Source: Bacillota bacterium (GTDB lineage Bacteria; Bacillota; Clostridia; Clostridiales; Clostridiaceae). Taken from it: a stretch of DNA of 64,000 nt. The DNA lies in contig JAJXWH010000015.1 of assembly GCA_021781745.1 (NCBI GenBank), positions 1 to 64,000 on the forward strand. The letters are read 5' to 3'. Of this stretch, positions 8,531 to 16,960 are shown one piece after another. The translations under genes and the position numbers were made by a program. Numbering within the stretch: the stretch's first letter is position 1; each line of letters begins with the position of its first letter. The notes under the pieces are model-generated. The model was not told the DNA's origin and did not search any database. It was given only the letters and a program-made list of their open reading frames with translations.

Positions 8531-8824
8531 TTAACCTAATTCTTTTATCTTCTTTTCTATAGCTGACAGCTTATCTAAAATACGACCTTGCGTTGTGTAT
8601 TTAAAATCTTCTGAAATATATATTGACAAGAATGCTTCTCCGGTATCTTGATCTATTTGGTATAAAACTTCGCTTACATATCCATATAGATTTTCCTGTT
8701 GTTCATTAAATATATGAACTTTAGAACCTTCCTTAGTTACAATGTTTAAAATATCTTTTATTTCTTCTGAGTCTTGAACGATTTTAACTTGACCCCCATC
8801 AGCATAACAAAATTCAACTTTCAT
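8531..8824 (-). CDS. Conserved small protein of unknown function, 97 aa
   Basis: Not recognised as a named family. The protein starts MKVEFCYADGGQVKIVQDS and alternates short beta-like segments (KVHIFN, LYGYVSEVLYQID, AFLSIYI) with a C-terminal charged helix (DKLSAIEKKIKELG) that could form a short coiled coil. There is no signal peptide or membrane segment, so a cytosolic location is expected. AAAGGCGGTGA precedes the ATG at normal spacing and a good terminator follows, so it is a real monocistronic gene. Function unknown. Confidence 0.65.
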   Translation of the reverse strand: MKVEFCYADGGQVKIVQDSEEIKDILNIVTKEGSKVHIFNEQQENLYGYVSEVLYQIDQDTGEAFLSIYISEDFKYTTQGRILDKLSAIEKKIKELG

Positions 8825-9080
8825 CGTCTCACCGCCTTTACATGAACTAATTATACCAAACTCAGTAAATTCCTTCTAGGTATATGCCTAGAGTTTTTAG
8901 AAATAATATAGAAATTGTTAAGTATGACATTTTCAAAGTATCCCGTTTGTATCCCTGTTCTTCCTCTCATAGTTATACCTCAATATCATATTATTATTTA
9001 TAAAACAACTCAAAATCATAATACTTAATTTTTTATTGACTATATAAATATCCATTCATCACAAAATAAACTTACAATAG

Positions 9081-9109
9081 TTGACAAGGAAAAAATTAAG
9101 TGCTAATAT
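9081..9109 (+). promoter_or_regulatory. Promoter of merR
   Basis: TTGACA (9081-9086), a 17-base spacer and TAATAT (9104-9109) form a near-consensus vegetative promoter. The expected start point falls inside the palindrome at 9114-9129, which suits repression by the product. The 17-base spacer differs from the 19-20 bases typical of promoters activated by MerR twisting. Confidence 0.7.
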
Positions 9110-9113
9110 ACAT

Positions 9114-9129
9114 TTAACGTCAACGTTAA
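9114..9129. promoter_or_regulatory. MerR-type operator, copy 1
   Basis: TTAACGT-CA-ACGTTAA: a perfect inverted repeat of 7-bp arms with a 2-base centre, covering the predicted transcription start of merR. The same arms occur again at 9583-9598 in front of the MFS gene. Binding by the adjacent MerR protein is inferred from this repetition and position. Confidence 0.7.
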
Positions 9130-9146
9130 CTAAAGGAGTGAGTTAT

Positions 9147-9542
9147 ATGAGCTATAAAATTGGTGAAATCGCTAAGCTTACCAATTTAACGACTCGAACA
9201 ATTCGGTATTATGAAGAACTTGGTTTATTTGGAACTAGAAAGAATAGGTCAATAGGAGAACTTCGATTGTTTGATAACGACGATATTGAACGCTTAAAGA
9301 AAATTCAGATTTTGAAAGATTTAGGCCTTACTTTAGAAGAGATTGGTCAGGTTATTGATTTATACTTTACCGATGGTCAAGTTCTAGAAGGTAAACGTCA
9401 AGTAATCGAAATTTTGAAAAGCCATATTGCAGCTGCTGAAGAAAAAATAAGCGAATTAAGTATGTTTAAAATCGAGTGTGAAGCAAATATTTCTAAGATA
9501 GAATCAATTATTAAAAGTGCCAAAACTAAAGAAGAAAAATAA
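9147..9542 (+). CDS. MerR-family transcriptional regulator
   Basis: 131-aa regulator. The N-terminal winged helix is typical: YKIGEIAKLTNLTTRTIRYY, EELGLFG, then LRLFDNDDIERLKKIQIL (about residues 3-60). A long C-terminal dimer helix follows (EGKRQVIEILKSHIAAAEEKI). The effector domain is short and has only one cysteine, with no clear metal-binding cysteine pair, so an organic or drug-like ligand is more likely than a metal. The start at 9147 has AAAGGAGTGAG upstream; an in-frame TTG at 9081 is really the -35 box. It is followed by an MFS exporter in the same direction, and both have the same palindrome upstream, so it probably controls itself and that exporter. Confidence 0.85.
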   Translation: MSYKIGEIAKLTNLTTRTIRYYEELGLFGTRKNRSIGELRLFDNDDIERLKKIQILKDLGLTLEEIGQVIDLYFTDGQVLEGKRQVIEILKSHIAAAEEKISELSMFKIECEANISKIESIIKSAKTKEEK

Positions 9543-9582
9543 GTGACAGGAATTTAAACTGCACTTTTTTCAACTCACTTAA

Positions 9583-9598
9583 TTAACGTTTACGTTAA
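9583..9598. promoter_or_regulatory. MerR-type operator, copy 2
   Basis: TTAACGT-TT-ACGTTAA has the same 7-bp arms and 2-base centre as the site before merR. It ends 35 bases before the MFS start codon. A TATAAT at 9612-9617 is too near the ribosome binding site (9619-9623) to serve this gene, so the actual promoter lies further upstream or is that of merR. Confidence 0.65.
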
Positions 9599-9633
9599 AG
9601 TAATTAAAATATATAATTGGAGGCTTGATCTTT

Positions 9634-10830
9634 ATGAATCAGAACACAGATATCGCTATTCCAAAAGAATTTGAGATGAGTCGTTTTTTAATTATACTAA
9701 TGTCAATCGCTAGTGGAGCCAGCGCTGCAAACCTGTATTATTCCCAACCTTTGCTAGAAGAGTTTTCTAGATTTTTCAATGTATCATCTACCATGATTGG
9801 AATTACAGCTATGCTAATTCAAATCGGCTATGCACTGGGACTAGTTTTTATAGTTCCGCTGGGAGACATTAAAGAACGACGTAGCTTAATTATGACAATG
9901 TTATTTTGTTCAACAATAGCACTGCTTTCTCTCTCACTTGCTTCAAATATATGGTGGTTGCTAGCCAGCTCTTTGCTAGTGGGACTAACTTCAGTTACTC
10001 CAATGCTGATTGTGCCATTGGCAGCACATCTAGCAAAGCCAGTTGAAAGAGGCCAGATAATCGGAAACGTCATGAGTGGGCTACTAATTGGTATCCTATT
10101 GTCTCGCGTGTTTAGCGGAATTATAGGATCAACTTTAGGATGGCAGGCTGTTTATAGAATAGCTGCTGTGATGATGGCACTATTAATTGTAATATTCAAT
10201 TTATGGCTCCCAAAATCTCTTCCTCCTGATACCGTGATGAGTTATGGAAAATTACTTAGCTCCCTAGTTGGATTACTTCGAAATCAACCGATTTTAAGGG
10301 AAGCTTCATTAGTTGGTGCAATGATGTTTGCCACTTTCAGTGCTTTTTGGACCGCGCTCTCTTTTTTACTTAAATCTCCAATCTACAATTTAGGAGCCCA
10401 GGCAGCAGGAATGTTCGGATTGGTTGGAGTTGTAGGCGCTTTAGCAGCTTCTATTGTAGGACGAGTTGCTGATAAAAAAAGTCCTAGATTCACCTTAACT
10501 ATAGCTATCATATTCTCTGCCCTATCCTATATTTGTTTTTGGATTTTTGGATATCAAATGTGGGGACTCATTAGTGGAGTAATTCTTTTAGACTTAGGCA
10601 TTCAATCTGGTCAAATTTCCAATCAAGCCCGTATTAATGCTCTAGATGCTACGGCTCGCAGTCGAAATAATGCTGTATATATGACGTTTTACTTTTGCGG
10701 TGGTGCATTAGGTTCATTACTAGGAACATTTTTCTGGGGATTATTGGGCTGGACTGGAGTATGCATGATTGGAATAATTTTTCAAATAATTGTAGCAACA
10801 GTTCATATTTTGGGTATGAGATGTAAATAA
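9634..10830 (+). CDS. MFS transporter, probable drug or metabolite exporter
   Basis: 398-aa major facilitator with about 12 predicted membrane helices. Loop 2-3 has GDIKERRSLI, the MFS motif A variant, and TM4-5 has the PLAAHLAKPVERGQ segment; the second half repeats the layout with GRVADKKSPRF. The fold resembles EmrD/YnfM-like proton antiporters. The ATG at 9634 was chosen because GGAGG lies 10 bases upstream. Base composition is visibly less A+T-rich than the flanking genes, hinting at transfer together with merR. Given the MerR neighbour and shared operator, export of an inducing compound is the likely role; the substrate is unknown. Confidence 0.85.
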   Translation: MNQNTDIAIPKEFEMSRFLIILMSIASGASAANLYYSQPLLEEFSRFFNVSSTMIGITAMLIQIGYALGLVFIVPLGDIKERRSLIMTMLFCSTIALLSLSLASNIWWLLASSLLVGLTSVTPMLIVPLAAHLAKPVERGQIIGNVMSGLLIGILLSRVFSGIIGSTLGWQAVYRIAAVMMALLIVIFNLWLPKSLPPDTVMSYGKLLSSLVGLLRNQPILREASLVGAMMFATFSAFWTALSFLLKSPIYNLGAQAAGMFGLVGVVGALAASIVGRVADKKSPRFTLTIAIIFSALSYICFWIFGYQMWGLISGVILLDLGIQSGQISNQARINALDATARSRNNAVYMTFYFCGGALGSLLGTFFWGLLGWTGVCMIGIIFQIIVATVHILGMRCK

Positions 10831-10880
10831 AAACATATCAACTATAACAAGATTTAATTTTAAGTACAATTAATTCAAAT

Positions 10881-10917
10881 AACCCGTAAATAACAATTAA
10901 GCTAAATACGGGTTTTA
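10881..10917 (+). terminator. Terminator of the merR-MFS unit
   Basis: AACCCGTA and TACGGGTT form an 8-bp stem around an 18-base loop, followed by TTAATT, 50 bases past the MFS stop codon. Confidence 0.65.
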
Positions 10918-10972
10918 ATTATTTCTTCATTTAGTTTTTATATCACAAAACCGCAATCCAAATTCACTTTTT

Positions 10973-11008
10973 AACTCTTGATACTTGCTTAGCGGTAAGT
11001 ATCGAGTT
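10973..11008. repeat. Imperfect inverted repeat
   Basis: AACTC-TT-GATACTT and AAGTATC-GAGTT pair over 12 bp with a 2-base bulge and a 10-base loop. No T run follows on either strand, so it is not a standard terminator. Its role is unknown; an operator or element end is possible. Confidence 0.4.
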
Positions 11009-11367
11009 CATTCTATTTACTTTTATCATTGCCTCTCACATAGCATGTAATATCTTTAAAATATGGCACTCCCTGCGAATGGCTTATCTTCTGTATACTA
11101 ATTGCTTTTCTAGCCATTTTGAATATCCTTCCATATATGCATTACCTACTTTGATAAATTAATTGCATATCCACTGTTAAATTCTTTAATCCTAATTTTT
11201 ATCCGTAGTGTATAGTAATATCTTAGTTTTACAGCCTAAAATTACAGGAATATCTTTGCAACCACTTTTTCTATATTCACATAATAAACATATTTAATAT
11301 CCTTAAAATTATTCATTTCGCCTAATCTAATCTTTATTTATATTAAGTTCATTTTCTATTTATTCTA
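11009..11367. other. Intergenic region, possible worn-out gene
   Basis: No intact frame. On the minus strand short peptide-like stretches occur in changing frames (for example AYMEGYSKWLEKQ near 11110-11150, and DIPVILGCKTKILLY further upstream), which may be traces of a decayed gene. No family was recognised. Confidence 0.3.
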
Positions 11368-13014
11368 TTAAATTTGATAATGATATTCTCGTAAGCGAGT
11401 CGTGCACAATTCTAAATCCTTTAACAATTCACTTGGTTTATGATAATCAATCCTTGGATACATCATTTTATCAAGAATAGGCGAAAGTTGACACTCAACT
11501 TCCGGAGGCAATTTCTTGCGCCATTCCTTCAACGCCATCCCTTCACCTGTTATTAACCCATTACCTATTACATATGCAAAAGTCAAGTTGTAACGCACAG
11601 ATTGGCCTTCTGGTTCGCTAATAAGCAAGTACACTCTCTGATTTTTCAAAGTTTTAGAAGGGCAATTGATTTGAATCCCTGTTCCGATTGTGCTTTTAAG
11701 TACATTTTCATTGGCATCCTGAATCTGTAGTTTCATCGGATAACAAAATTCTGTGCAAACTTGAATTAATAAATAATCAGGATCTATATGTACATGAAAA
11801 ATTTTATTATCAAAATTAACTTCTTTGCACCATTCTGGAGATTCATTTTCAAACTGATAATCTATATCAAAATAATCAACTTCATTTTTTAGCAGTGTGA
11901 AATTCTTTAATTTCATTAAAGTAAAATAATTGTTTAGTTCAAATTCATTCGGGGCTTCAGTAATTTCTGTTAATTTCACTGGTATAGCATCTATCAAAGA
12001 ATGATTGTTCTTTCCGTCTGATATGATTTCTGAACTATAGCTCCACAAACTCAACGACCCTGTGTCTCCTCTCTGATAGGTTCCGACATATAAGTTTTCA
12101 TCGTGACTCAGTAAACTTGTTACCATGTAAAGATCACTTTGTGGGGACTTCGATACAGGATTCCAATCTGTACCATTTTGAGTTTGATAAAGCACTGGTG
12201 AAATAGGGTCTTCATCCGGTCTAGAACAATACAGCCCCATATAAAGTATATTCTTATGTACTTCCAAACGTAAAACATCAAGCGGAAACGTTTTATTAAT
12301 CCATTCCCAATGAGTAGGCGAAGGCGAAAGAGTACCATCAGTTCGACCAAAGCATCCTCCCTCATACAAACCTACATAGAGTTGGCCATTAAAATCAACC
12401 ATAGAATGTACATGACCAGCCATATGACGTTGTTGGTGAAATATGTTCCAGTCCCGTCCATCGCTCGATCTCCATACTTCAAATCCTTCAAAATCATCAA
12501 GTCCCACGCCAACATACAGATAACCATTAAACACTTGCATAGATTCACCGTAGCCTTCTGTTCTAAGCTTTATAGATTCCCATTGAACTCCGTCTGTGCG
12601 CTCAACGGTTCCGTAACCTAAGAAATAGAGATATCCCTTAAATTCAATAATTGAACTTATGCAAAAATTCATGCCATCAATAGAAAGACTCTCCCAAACT
12701 TGCCCATCTTGAGTTCGCATTAAACCATTATCTGCAGCTACATAAAGAAAATCGTCATATACTGCCATTCTAATATCTTTATTACCCTTAGTCAAAGGGA
12801 TTCCTGGATCAGGACTAACATTTATCAACGGTTTGCAGGAGAATGGATCCCAGCGATAAATATTCCCCCCGTTTTTTTCACCTATAAGACCATTACTATA
12901 CCTTGCAGTCGCCACATACAAACTGTCTTTAAAATACACCATTGCAGCAACCCAGTTATCGCCAGACATTTTATCGAATGAATCGATTGGCACTTGATTC
13001 CATACATTTGTCAT
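11368..13014 (-). CDS. Predicted beta-propeller protein of unknown function
   Basis: 548-aa protein, not assignable to a named family. Residues about 1-345 hold seven repeats of the form hydrophobic-F-x-G-x-LYVG...W-x-S-x-DG-x-xW, for example VYDDFLYVAADNGLMRT, FNGYLYVGVGLDDF, FNGQLYVGLYEGG and HDENLYVGTYQRGD. Seven repeats of 40-50 residues fit a seven-bladed propeller. Residues about 360-480 look like a beta-sandwich (DYFDIDYQFEN, KLQIQDANENVL, RVYLLISEPEG), similar in style to pre-peptidase C-terminal domains. No signal peptide or membrane segment is visible. GGAGGTG precedes the ATG. It stands alone between the MFS gene and glmS, so context gives no function; binding of a protein or glycan is a guess. 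Confidence 0.7.
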   Translation of the reverse strand: MTNVWNQVPIDSFDKMSGDNWVAAMVYFKDSLYVATARYSNGLIGEKNGGNIYRWDPFSCKPLINVSPDPGIPLTKGNKDIRMAVYDDFLYVAADNGLMRTQDGQVWESLSIDGMNFCISSIIEFKGYLYFLGYGTVERTDGVQWESIKLRTEGYGESMQVFNGYLYVGVGLDDFEGFEVWRSSDGRDWNIFHQQRHMAGHVHSMVDFNGQLYVGLYEGGCFGRTDGTLSPSPTHWEWINKTFPLDVLRLEVHKNILYMGLYCSRPDEDPISPVLYQTQNGTDWNPVSKSPQSDLYMVTSLLSHDENLYVGTYQRGDTGSLSLWSYSSEIISDGKNNHSLIDAIPVKLTEITEAPNEFELNNYFTLMKLKNFTLLKNEVDYFDIDYQFENESPEWCKEVNFDNKIFHVHIDPDYLLIQVCTEFCYPMKLQIQDANENVLKSTIGTGIQINCPSKTLKNQRVYLLISEPEGQSVRYNLTFAYVIGNGLITGEGMALKEWRKKLPPEVECQLSPILDKMMYPRIDYHKPSELLKDLELCTTRLREYHYQI

Positions 13015-13260
13015 TCTTTACACCTCCGTGTATAGTATGTTCTACCAATTCCTTTTTATTCAAGACTACAAAATGATAACGTCACTTTTAGGTAAAACTT
13101 ATTAGGTTTCCCTCGATTTTCTTAGTGTATTAATAAACTATACTTTCGCGATTCATTTATTAAAAAATAATATTATTTAAATACCTATTAACATTCTTAA
13201 TTGAATATAAATTTAATTTATTGCAATACTAATATTATTACTAATTGTATTAATGATTCT

Positions 13261-13313
13261 AAAATAAAAATCATGAATGGCTTCCAGATTTCTCCTTCAT
13301 TCCACTCATGATT
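13261..13313 (-). terminator. glmS terminator
   Basis: On the minus strand AATCATGAGTGG and CCATTCATGATT pair over 12 bp with one G-U, loop 21 bases, followed by TTTATTTT, about 60 bases past the glmS stop codon. The rest of the 358-base gap between glmS and the propeller gene holds nothing else recognised. Confidence 0.75.
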
Positions 13314-13372
13314 CTTAATTATTCTTTAACTATATTTTTTATTCTGCACCAAACTTATATAATTATATTTTT

Positions 13373-15199
13373 CTATTCAACAGTTACTGATTTAGCTAAG
13401 TTTCTTGGCTTGTCTATATCGCAACCTTTATTCTTAGCTGTGTAATAAGCTAAAAGTTGTAATGCAATTACAGCTACTATTGGTGAAACTAAGTTAAGAA
13501 GTTCTGGAATTCTGATTACTTTATCAAAAATTGATTCATCTAATACATCATTTTCATAAGCAATACCAATTACTTCTGCTCCTCTAGCCTTAACTTCAAC
13601 TATATTACTTACCATTTTTTCTCTTAATGATTTTTGAGTTAATAAAGCTATTACTTTAGTTCCTTTTTCTATTAGTGCAATTGTTCCGTGTTTTAATTCT
13701 CCACCAGCATAAGCTTCTGAATGGATATATGAAATTTCTTTAAGCTTTAATGATGCTTCTATACATAATGCATAATCAGCACCTCTTCCTAAATAGAATA
13801 CATCTTTTTCGTTAGTTAAAAGATTTGCAATTTCTTCTATTTCATTTGCTTTATCTAAGATTACTTGAACTTTTTCAGGTACTAATAATAAAGCTTCTCT
13901 TAATTCTTTATCTAATTCCTTAGTCATTAATCCCTTTAATTCACTGAAATACATTGCCATTAAATACATTACAACTACTTGTGTTGTATATGCTTTAGTA
14001 GAAGCTACAGCTATTTCTGGACCTGCCATTGTGTAGATTACATTGTCAGCTTCTCTAGAAATGCTACTTCCTACAACATTAGTTATAGCTAAAGTTCTAG
14101 CTCCAACTTTCTTACAATCTCTAAGAACTGCTAATGTATCAGCAGTTTCCCCTGATTGGCTTAATGTGATTACAAGAGATTTATTAGTTACTAATGGATC
14201 TTTATATCTAAATTCTGATGCTATATCAACTTCAACTGGAATTTTTGCTAATCTTTCGATGGCTACCCTTCCCATTAACCCTGCATTATATGCAGTTCCA
14301 CAAGCTACTATAAATATTCTATCTATTTTATCAAGATCTTCTTTTGATAATTTAAAGTCTTCAAAATTAATAGGATTATTCATTGATAATCTTGAAGCCA
14401 TTGTGTCTTTAATAGCTTTTGGTTGTTCGTTGATTTCTTTTAACATGAATGAATCATATCCACCTTTTTCAGCAGCATCTTCATTCCAAGTTACTTTGAA
14501 AACATCTTTCTTTATTTCTGTTCCGTCAGCGCTAAAGATTTTAGCACCATCTTTATTTAATACAACAAATTCTCTATCTTCTAAAAGATAAATATCTCTT
14601 GTATAACTTATTATCGCTGGAATATCTGAAGCAATAAACATTTCGCCTTGTCCTAAACCTACAATTAATGGACTATCTTTTCTTACTGCTACTAATTTAT
14701 CTGGTTCTTGTCCACTTATTACTCCTAAAGCATAACTTCCTTCTAATCTTTCAGTTGCCTTTACTACTGCGTCCAAAAGATCCCCTTTATAATAGTAGTG
14801 AACTAAGTTTGGTATTACTTCAGTATCTGTTTGAGACATGAATTCATATCCTTGTTCTTTAAGCCATTGTCTTAATTCTAGATAGTTTTCTATAATTCCA
14901 TTGTGAACTACAGTAATATCTCCTTTAGAACTTTGGTGTGGATGTGAATTAATATCTGATGGCTCTCCATGAGTTGCCCATCTAGTATGACCGATACCAA
15001 CTGTACCTTCAGCTTTATTGCCATCTAAATTTTCTGTTAAATTAGTAAGACGACCTTTATGCTTGACTACATTTACCTTACCTTCATTAACTACTGCAAT
15101 ACCGGCTGAATCGTAACCTCTATACTCCAACTTTGATAATCCATCTACTAAGAAAGTTTTTGCTGTCTTATTTCCAAAATATCCAACTATTCCGCACAT
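13373..15199 (-). CDS. glmS: Glutamine--fructose-6-phosphate aminotransferase (isomerizing)
   Basis: 608-aa glucosamine-6-phosphate synthase, which makes glucosamine-6-P from fructose-6-P and glutamine, the first committed step to UDP-GlcNAc and cell-wall peptidoglycan. The N-terminus MCGIVGYFG supplies the catalytic Cys of the glutaminase domain (about 1-220), with RGYDSAG and GHTRWATHG. Two SIS sugar-binding domains follow (about 290-415 and 455-590), with the TLSQSGETADTL and SEAYAGGELKHG motifs, and the C-terminus ends KPRNLAKSVTVE as usual. GAGAGGAAG precedes the ATG. Control is by the glmS ribozyme in its leader. glmM, the next enzyme of the pathway, is 43 kb away in this window. Confidence 0.98.
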   Translation of the reverse strand: MCGIVGYFGNKTAKTFLVDGLSKLEYRGYDSAGIAVVNEGKVNVVKHKGRLTNLTENLDGNKAEGTVGIGHTRWATHGEPSDINSHPHQSSKGDITVVHNGIIENYLELRQWLKEQGYEFMSQTDTEVIPNLVHYYYKGDLLDAVVKATERLEGSYALGVISGQEPDKLVAVRKDSPLIVGLGQGEMFIASDIPAIISYTRDIYLLEDREFVVLNKDGAKIFSADGTEIKKDVFKVTWNEDAAEKGGYDSFMLKEINEQPKAIKDTMASRLSMNNPINFEDFKLSKEDLDKIDRIFIVACGTAYNAGLMGRVAIERLAKIPVEVDIASEFRYKDPLVTNKSLVITLSQSGETADTLAVLRDCKKVGARTLAITNVVGSSISREADNVIYTMAGPEIAVASTKAYTTQVVVMYLMAMYFSELKGLMTKELDKELREALLLVPEKVQVILDKANEIEEIANLLTNEKDVFYLGRGADYALCIEASLKLKEISYIHSEAYAGGELKHGTIALIEKGTKVIALLTQKSLREKMVSNIVEVKARGAEVIGIAYENDVLDESIFDKVIRIPELLNLVSPIVAVIALQLLAYYTAKNKGCDIDKPRNLAKSVTVE

Positions 15200-15443
15200 T
15201 TTTATTCTTCCTCTCTTTTTTCACATATTAAATTTTAGTCCTCTTTTAATTCCATCCTAGCAAAAAAAATCATATAAAAAGGCATAATAATCCTAGGAAT
15301 TAAAACTAAAACAAAGGTTTTAACACCAGACTGAATTTGTGCTGCAAATCGCTTTACAGTTTTACCAGTCGTTTACGGTAGTGCGATACCGTGGGGCACC
15401 CGCCGAAGTTTCGATACTCCCCAACCTCGTCAACGTAAGTGAT

Positions 15444-15528
15444 AAGTGAGACTCTAAATCTTTGATTTAGCTAGTCGAACTTACCGGGCAAGTGAGACTC
15501 TAAATCTCTGATTTAGCTAGTCGAACTT
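15444..15528. repeat. Tandem 39-bp palindromic repeats inside glmS ribozyme P1
   Basis: Two 39-bp copies, 15444-15482 and 15490-15528, differ at one base and are separated by ACCGGGC. Each copy is itself a hairpin (outer AAGT/ACTT, then GACT/AGTC, then CTAAATC/GATTTAG with a 3-base loop). They sit in the loop of ribozyme helix P1. The sequence has the look of a dispersed intergenic palindromic repeat, which a genome search would settle. Confidence 0.85.
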
Positions 15529-15529
15529 A

Positions 15530-15553
15530 GTTAATTAGCTTCAGCTAATTAAC
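15530..15553. repeat. 10-bp perfect hairpin in the ribozyme insert
   Basis: GTTAATTAGC-TTCA-GCTAATTAAC, a perfect stem with a 4-base loop, directly beside the tandem repeats and inside the glmS ribozyme P1 loop. Together the three hairpins make a multi-branched extension of P1. Confidence 0.8.
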
Positions 15554-15782
15554 CTCCTTTATCACTTAGTCCTGGCGCTTTTTTTCAACATATAAATTAC
15601 TCTTCCCTCTAATCATCACCTCCACACTTTCTTTTATGCCTACTGACTATTTTATCATATTATTTTCAATTGTCTATATATTATATATATTTAAATATTA
15701 CTTTTTTGTTACAAGATCCCTTGCAAGTATTACATGGATTCTTATGGAAAATGTACAAGTAATATCATAATGCGACAATGTA

Positions 15783-15810
15783 TTTAAGGTGGATAAAAAT
15801 CCACCTTAAA
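15783..15810 (-). terminator. Hairpin after mtlD
   Basis: TTTAAGGTGGAT-AAAA-ATCCACCTTAAA is a perfect 12-bp stem with a 4-base loop, 3 bases past the mtlD stop. It lacks a long T run, so termination may be partial, but as the last element of the mtl operon it probably ends transcription or protects the 3' end. Confidence 0.6.
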
Positions 15811-15813
15811 TTC

Positions 15814-16959
15814 TTATACTGCTAAAATATCTGTATAAGCTTTTTCTATCTTTTCTAGCAGATCATTGTCATTTATATTTGCTATCTCTGCTACAGCATC
15901 TTTTATTCCTTTTTTACTTATCAATTCTTGTAATTTTACACTTTGTGGATCTTGTTCATTTTTATAGTGAAGCGCTGCACCTATTCCCAATAATAGGTTG
16001 TCCACATTTAAATCAAATCCTCTAGCAGTCATTAATGGCTTTATTAATCTATCACTTTCACTTAATTTTCTAAGAGGTTCTCTTCCAACTCTTGATACAT
16101 CATCTTTTAAATAAGGATTTTTAAATCTACCAATTATTTTATCAATATATTTAAGATGAACTTCCTGATCAAATTTATGTTTTTCTACTAACCCCATTCC
16201 ACTTTCTGTCATAGCTTTTTTAACAATGTTATATATTTTTTCATCAGCTATGCTTTCATCTATAGTGCTATATCCTTTTAAATTTCCGATATATGCTGTA
16301 ATAGCATGACCAGTATTTAATGTGAATAGTTTTCTTTCTATATATGCCATTAAATTATCTGCTAAGTTCATACCTTCTATTGCTGGAATTGTTCCTTTAA
16401 AAGCTTTTTCTTCAACATTCCATTCATGGAATTTCTCAACTACCACATCTAGAATATTTTCACTTTTAACTGGTGGAACTATTCTGTCTACTGAACAATC
16501 TGGGAATCCAACAAATTCTTCCAAGTAAACAATTTCATATTCATCAAGGTACTTCTCAACTTCAGCTTTTAACTGAGAGCTTGCCTTTATAGCATTTTCA
16601 CATGCAATAATATTTAGTGGAGTTTTAATTCCAGCTTCTTTTCTAAGCTTTATTCCTCTAGCAATTGTTGGGGCTATTCTTGGCAATACTACAAGCCCCA
16701 CTGCTGTTGTTATAATTTCAGCTTCCTTTATCTCATCTAAAATCTCATTATTTATTGAAATAACTCCACTTATGTTTTCAACTACTATTTCCTCACACTC
16801 TACATCCATAACATGTATTGTATACTTCTTATCTTCGTTAATTTTATCAATTACTTCTTTATTTACGTCTGCAAAAACTACATGATATCCTGCTTTTGAA
16901 AGTAATGCACCTATGAATCCTCTTCCTATGTTTCCTGCTCCAAATTGAATTGCTTTCAT
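15814..16959 (-). CDS. mtlD: Mannitol-1-phosphate 5-dehydrogenase
   Basis: 381-aa NAD-dependent enzyme that oxidises mannitol-1-phosphate, delivered by the PTS, to fructose-6-phosphate and NADH. The N-terminus MKAIQFGAGNIGRGFIG is the Rossmann dinucleotide loop, and NTGHAITAYIGNLKG holds the active-site region of long-chain mannitol dehydrogenases. Length is normal for the family. The start codon lies one base after the mtlF stop, with GAGGGAGAG inside the end of mtlF, so translation is probably coupled. It is the last gene of the mtlR-mtlF-mtlD run. Confidence 0.97.
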   Translation of the reverse strand: MKAIQFGAGNIGRGFIGALLSKAGYHVVFADVNKEVIDKINEDKKYTIHVMDVECEEIVVENISGVISINNEILDEIKEAEIITTAVGLVVLPRIAPTIARGIKLRKEAGIKTPLNIIACENAIKASSQLKAEVEKYLDEYEIVYLEEFVGFPDCSVDRIVPPVKSENILDVVVEKFHEWNVEEKAFKGTIPAIEGMNLADNLMAYIERKLFTLNTGHAITAYIGNLKGYSTIDESIADEKIYNIVKKAMTESGMGLVEKHKFDQEVHLKYIDKIIGRFKNPYLKDDVSRVGREPLRKLSESDRLIKPLMTARGFDLNVDNLLLGIGAALHYKNEQDPQSVKLQELISKKGIKDAVAEIANINDNDLLEKIEKAYTDILAV

Positions 16960-16960
16960 A

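Larger units (their letters stand above)
15334..15579 (-). ncRNA. glmS ribozyme (glucosamine-6-phosphate-activated)
   Basis: The minus-strand leader of glmS contains the ribozyme core: A^GCGCCAGGACT at its 5' end (predicted cleavage between 15579 and 15578), then GAGGUUGGGGAGUAUCG, GGCGGGUGCCCCACGG, CGCACUACCGUAAACGA and the 3' AAGCGAUUUGC segment. These strings match the known glmS ribozyme consensus in order. It would cut its own mRNA when glucosamine-6-P binds. P1 is formed by AAGUGAU (15561-15567) with AUCACUU (15437-15443), and the loop between them is replaced by a 117-base repeat-bearing insert, which is unusual. The 3' end lies about 135 bases before the glmS start codon. Confidence 0.95.

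Noticed and set aside
9612..9617. TATAAT with TTTACG as a promoter for the MFS gene
   Set aside because: The resulting transcript would start after the ribosome binding site at 9619-9623.
15570..15622. Short 16-codon frame (MIRGKSNLYVEKKRQD) upstream of the glmS ribozyme with GGAGGTG before it
   Set aside because: The spacing between GGAGG and ATG is only two bases, and the stop lies within the conserved ribozyme 5' end; more likely a chance frame in the leader.
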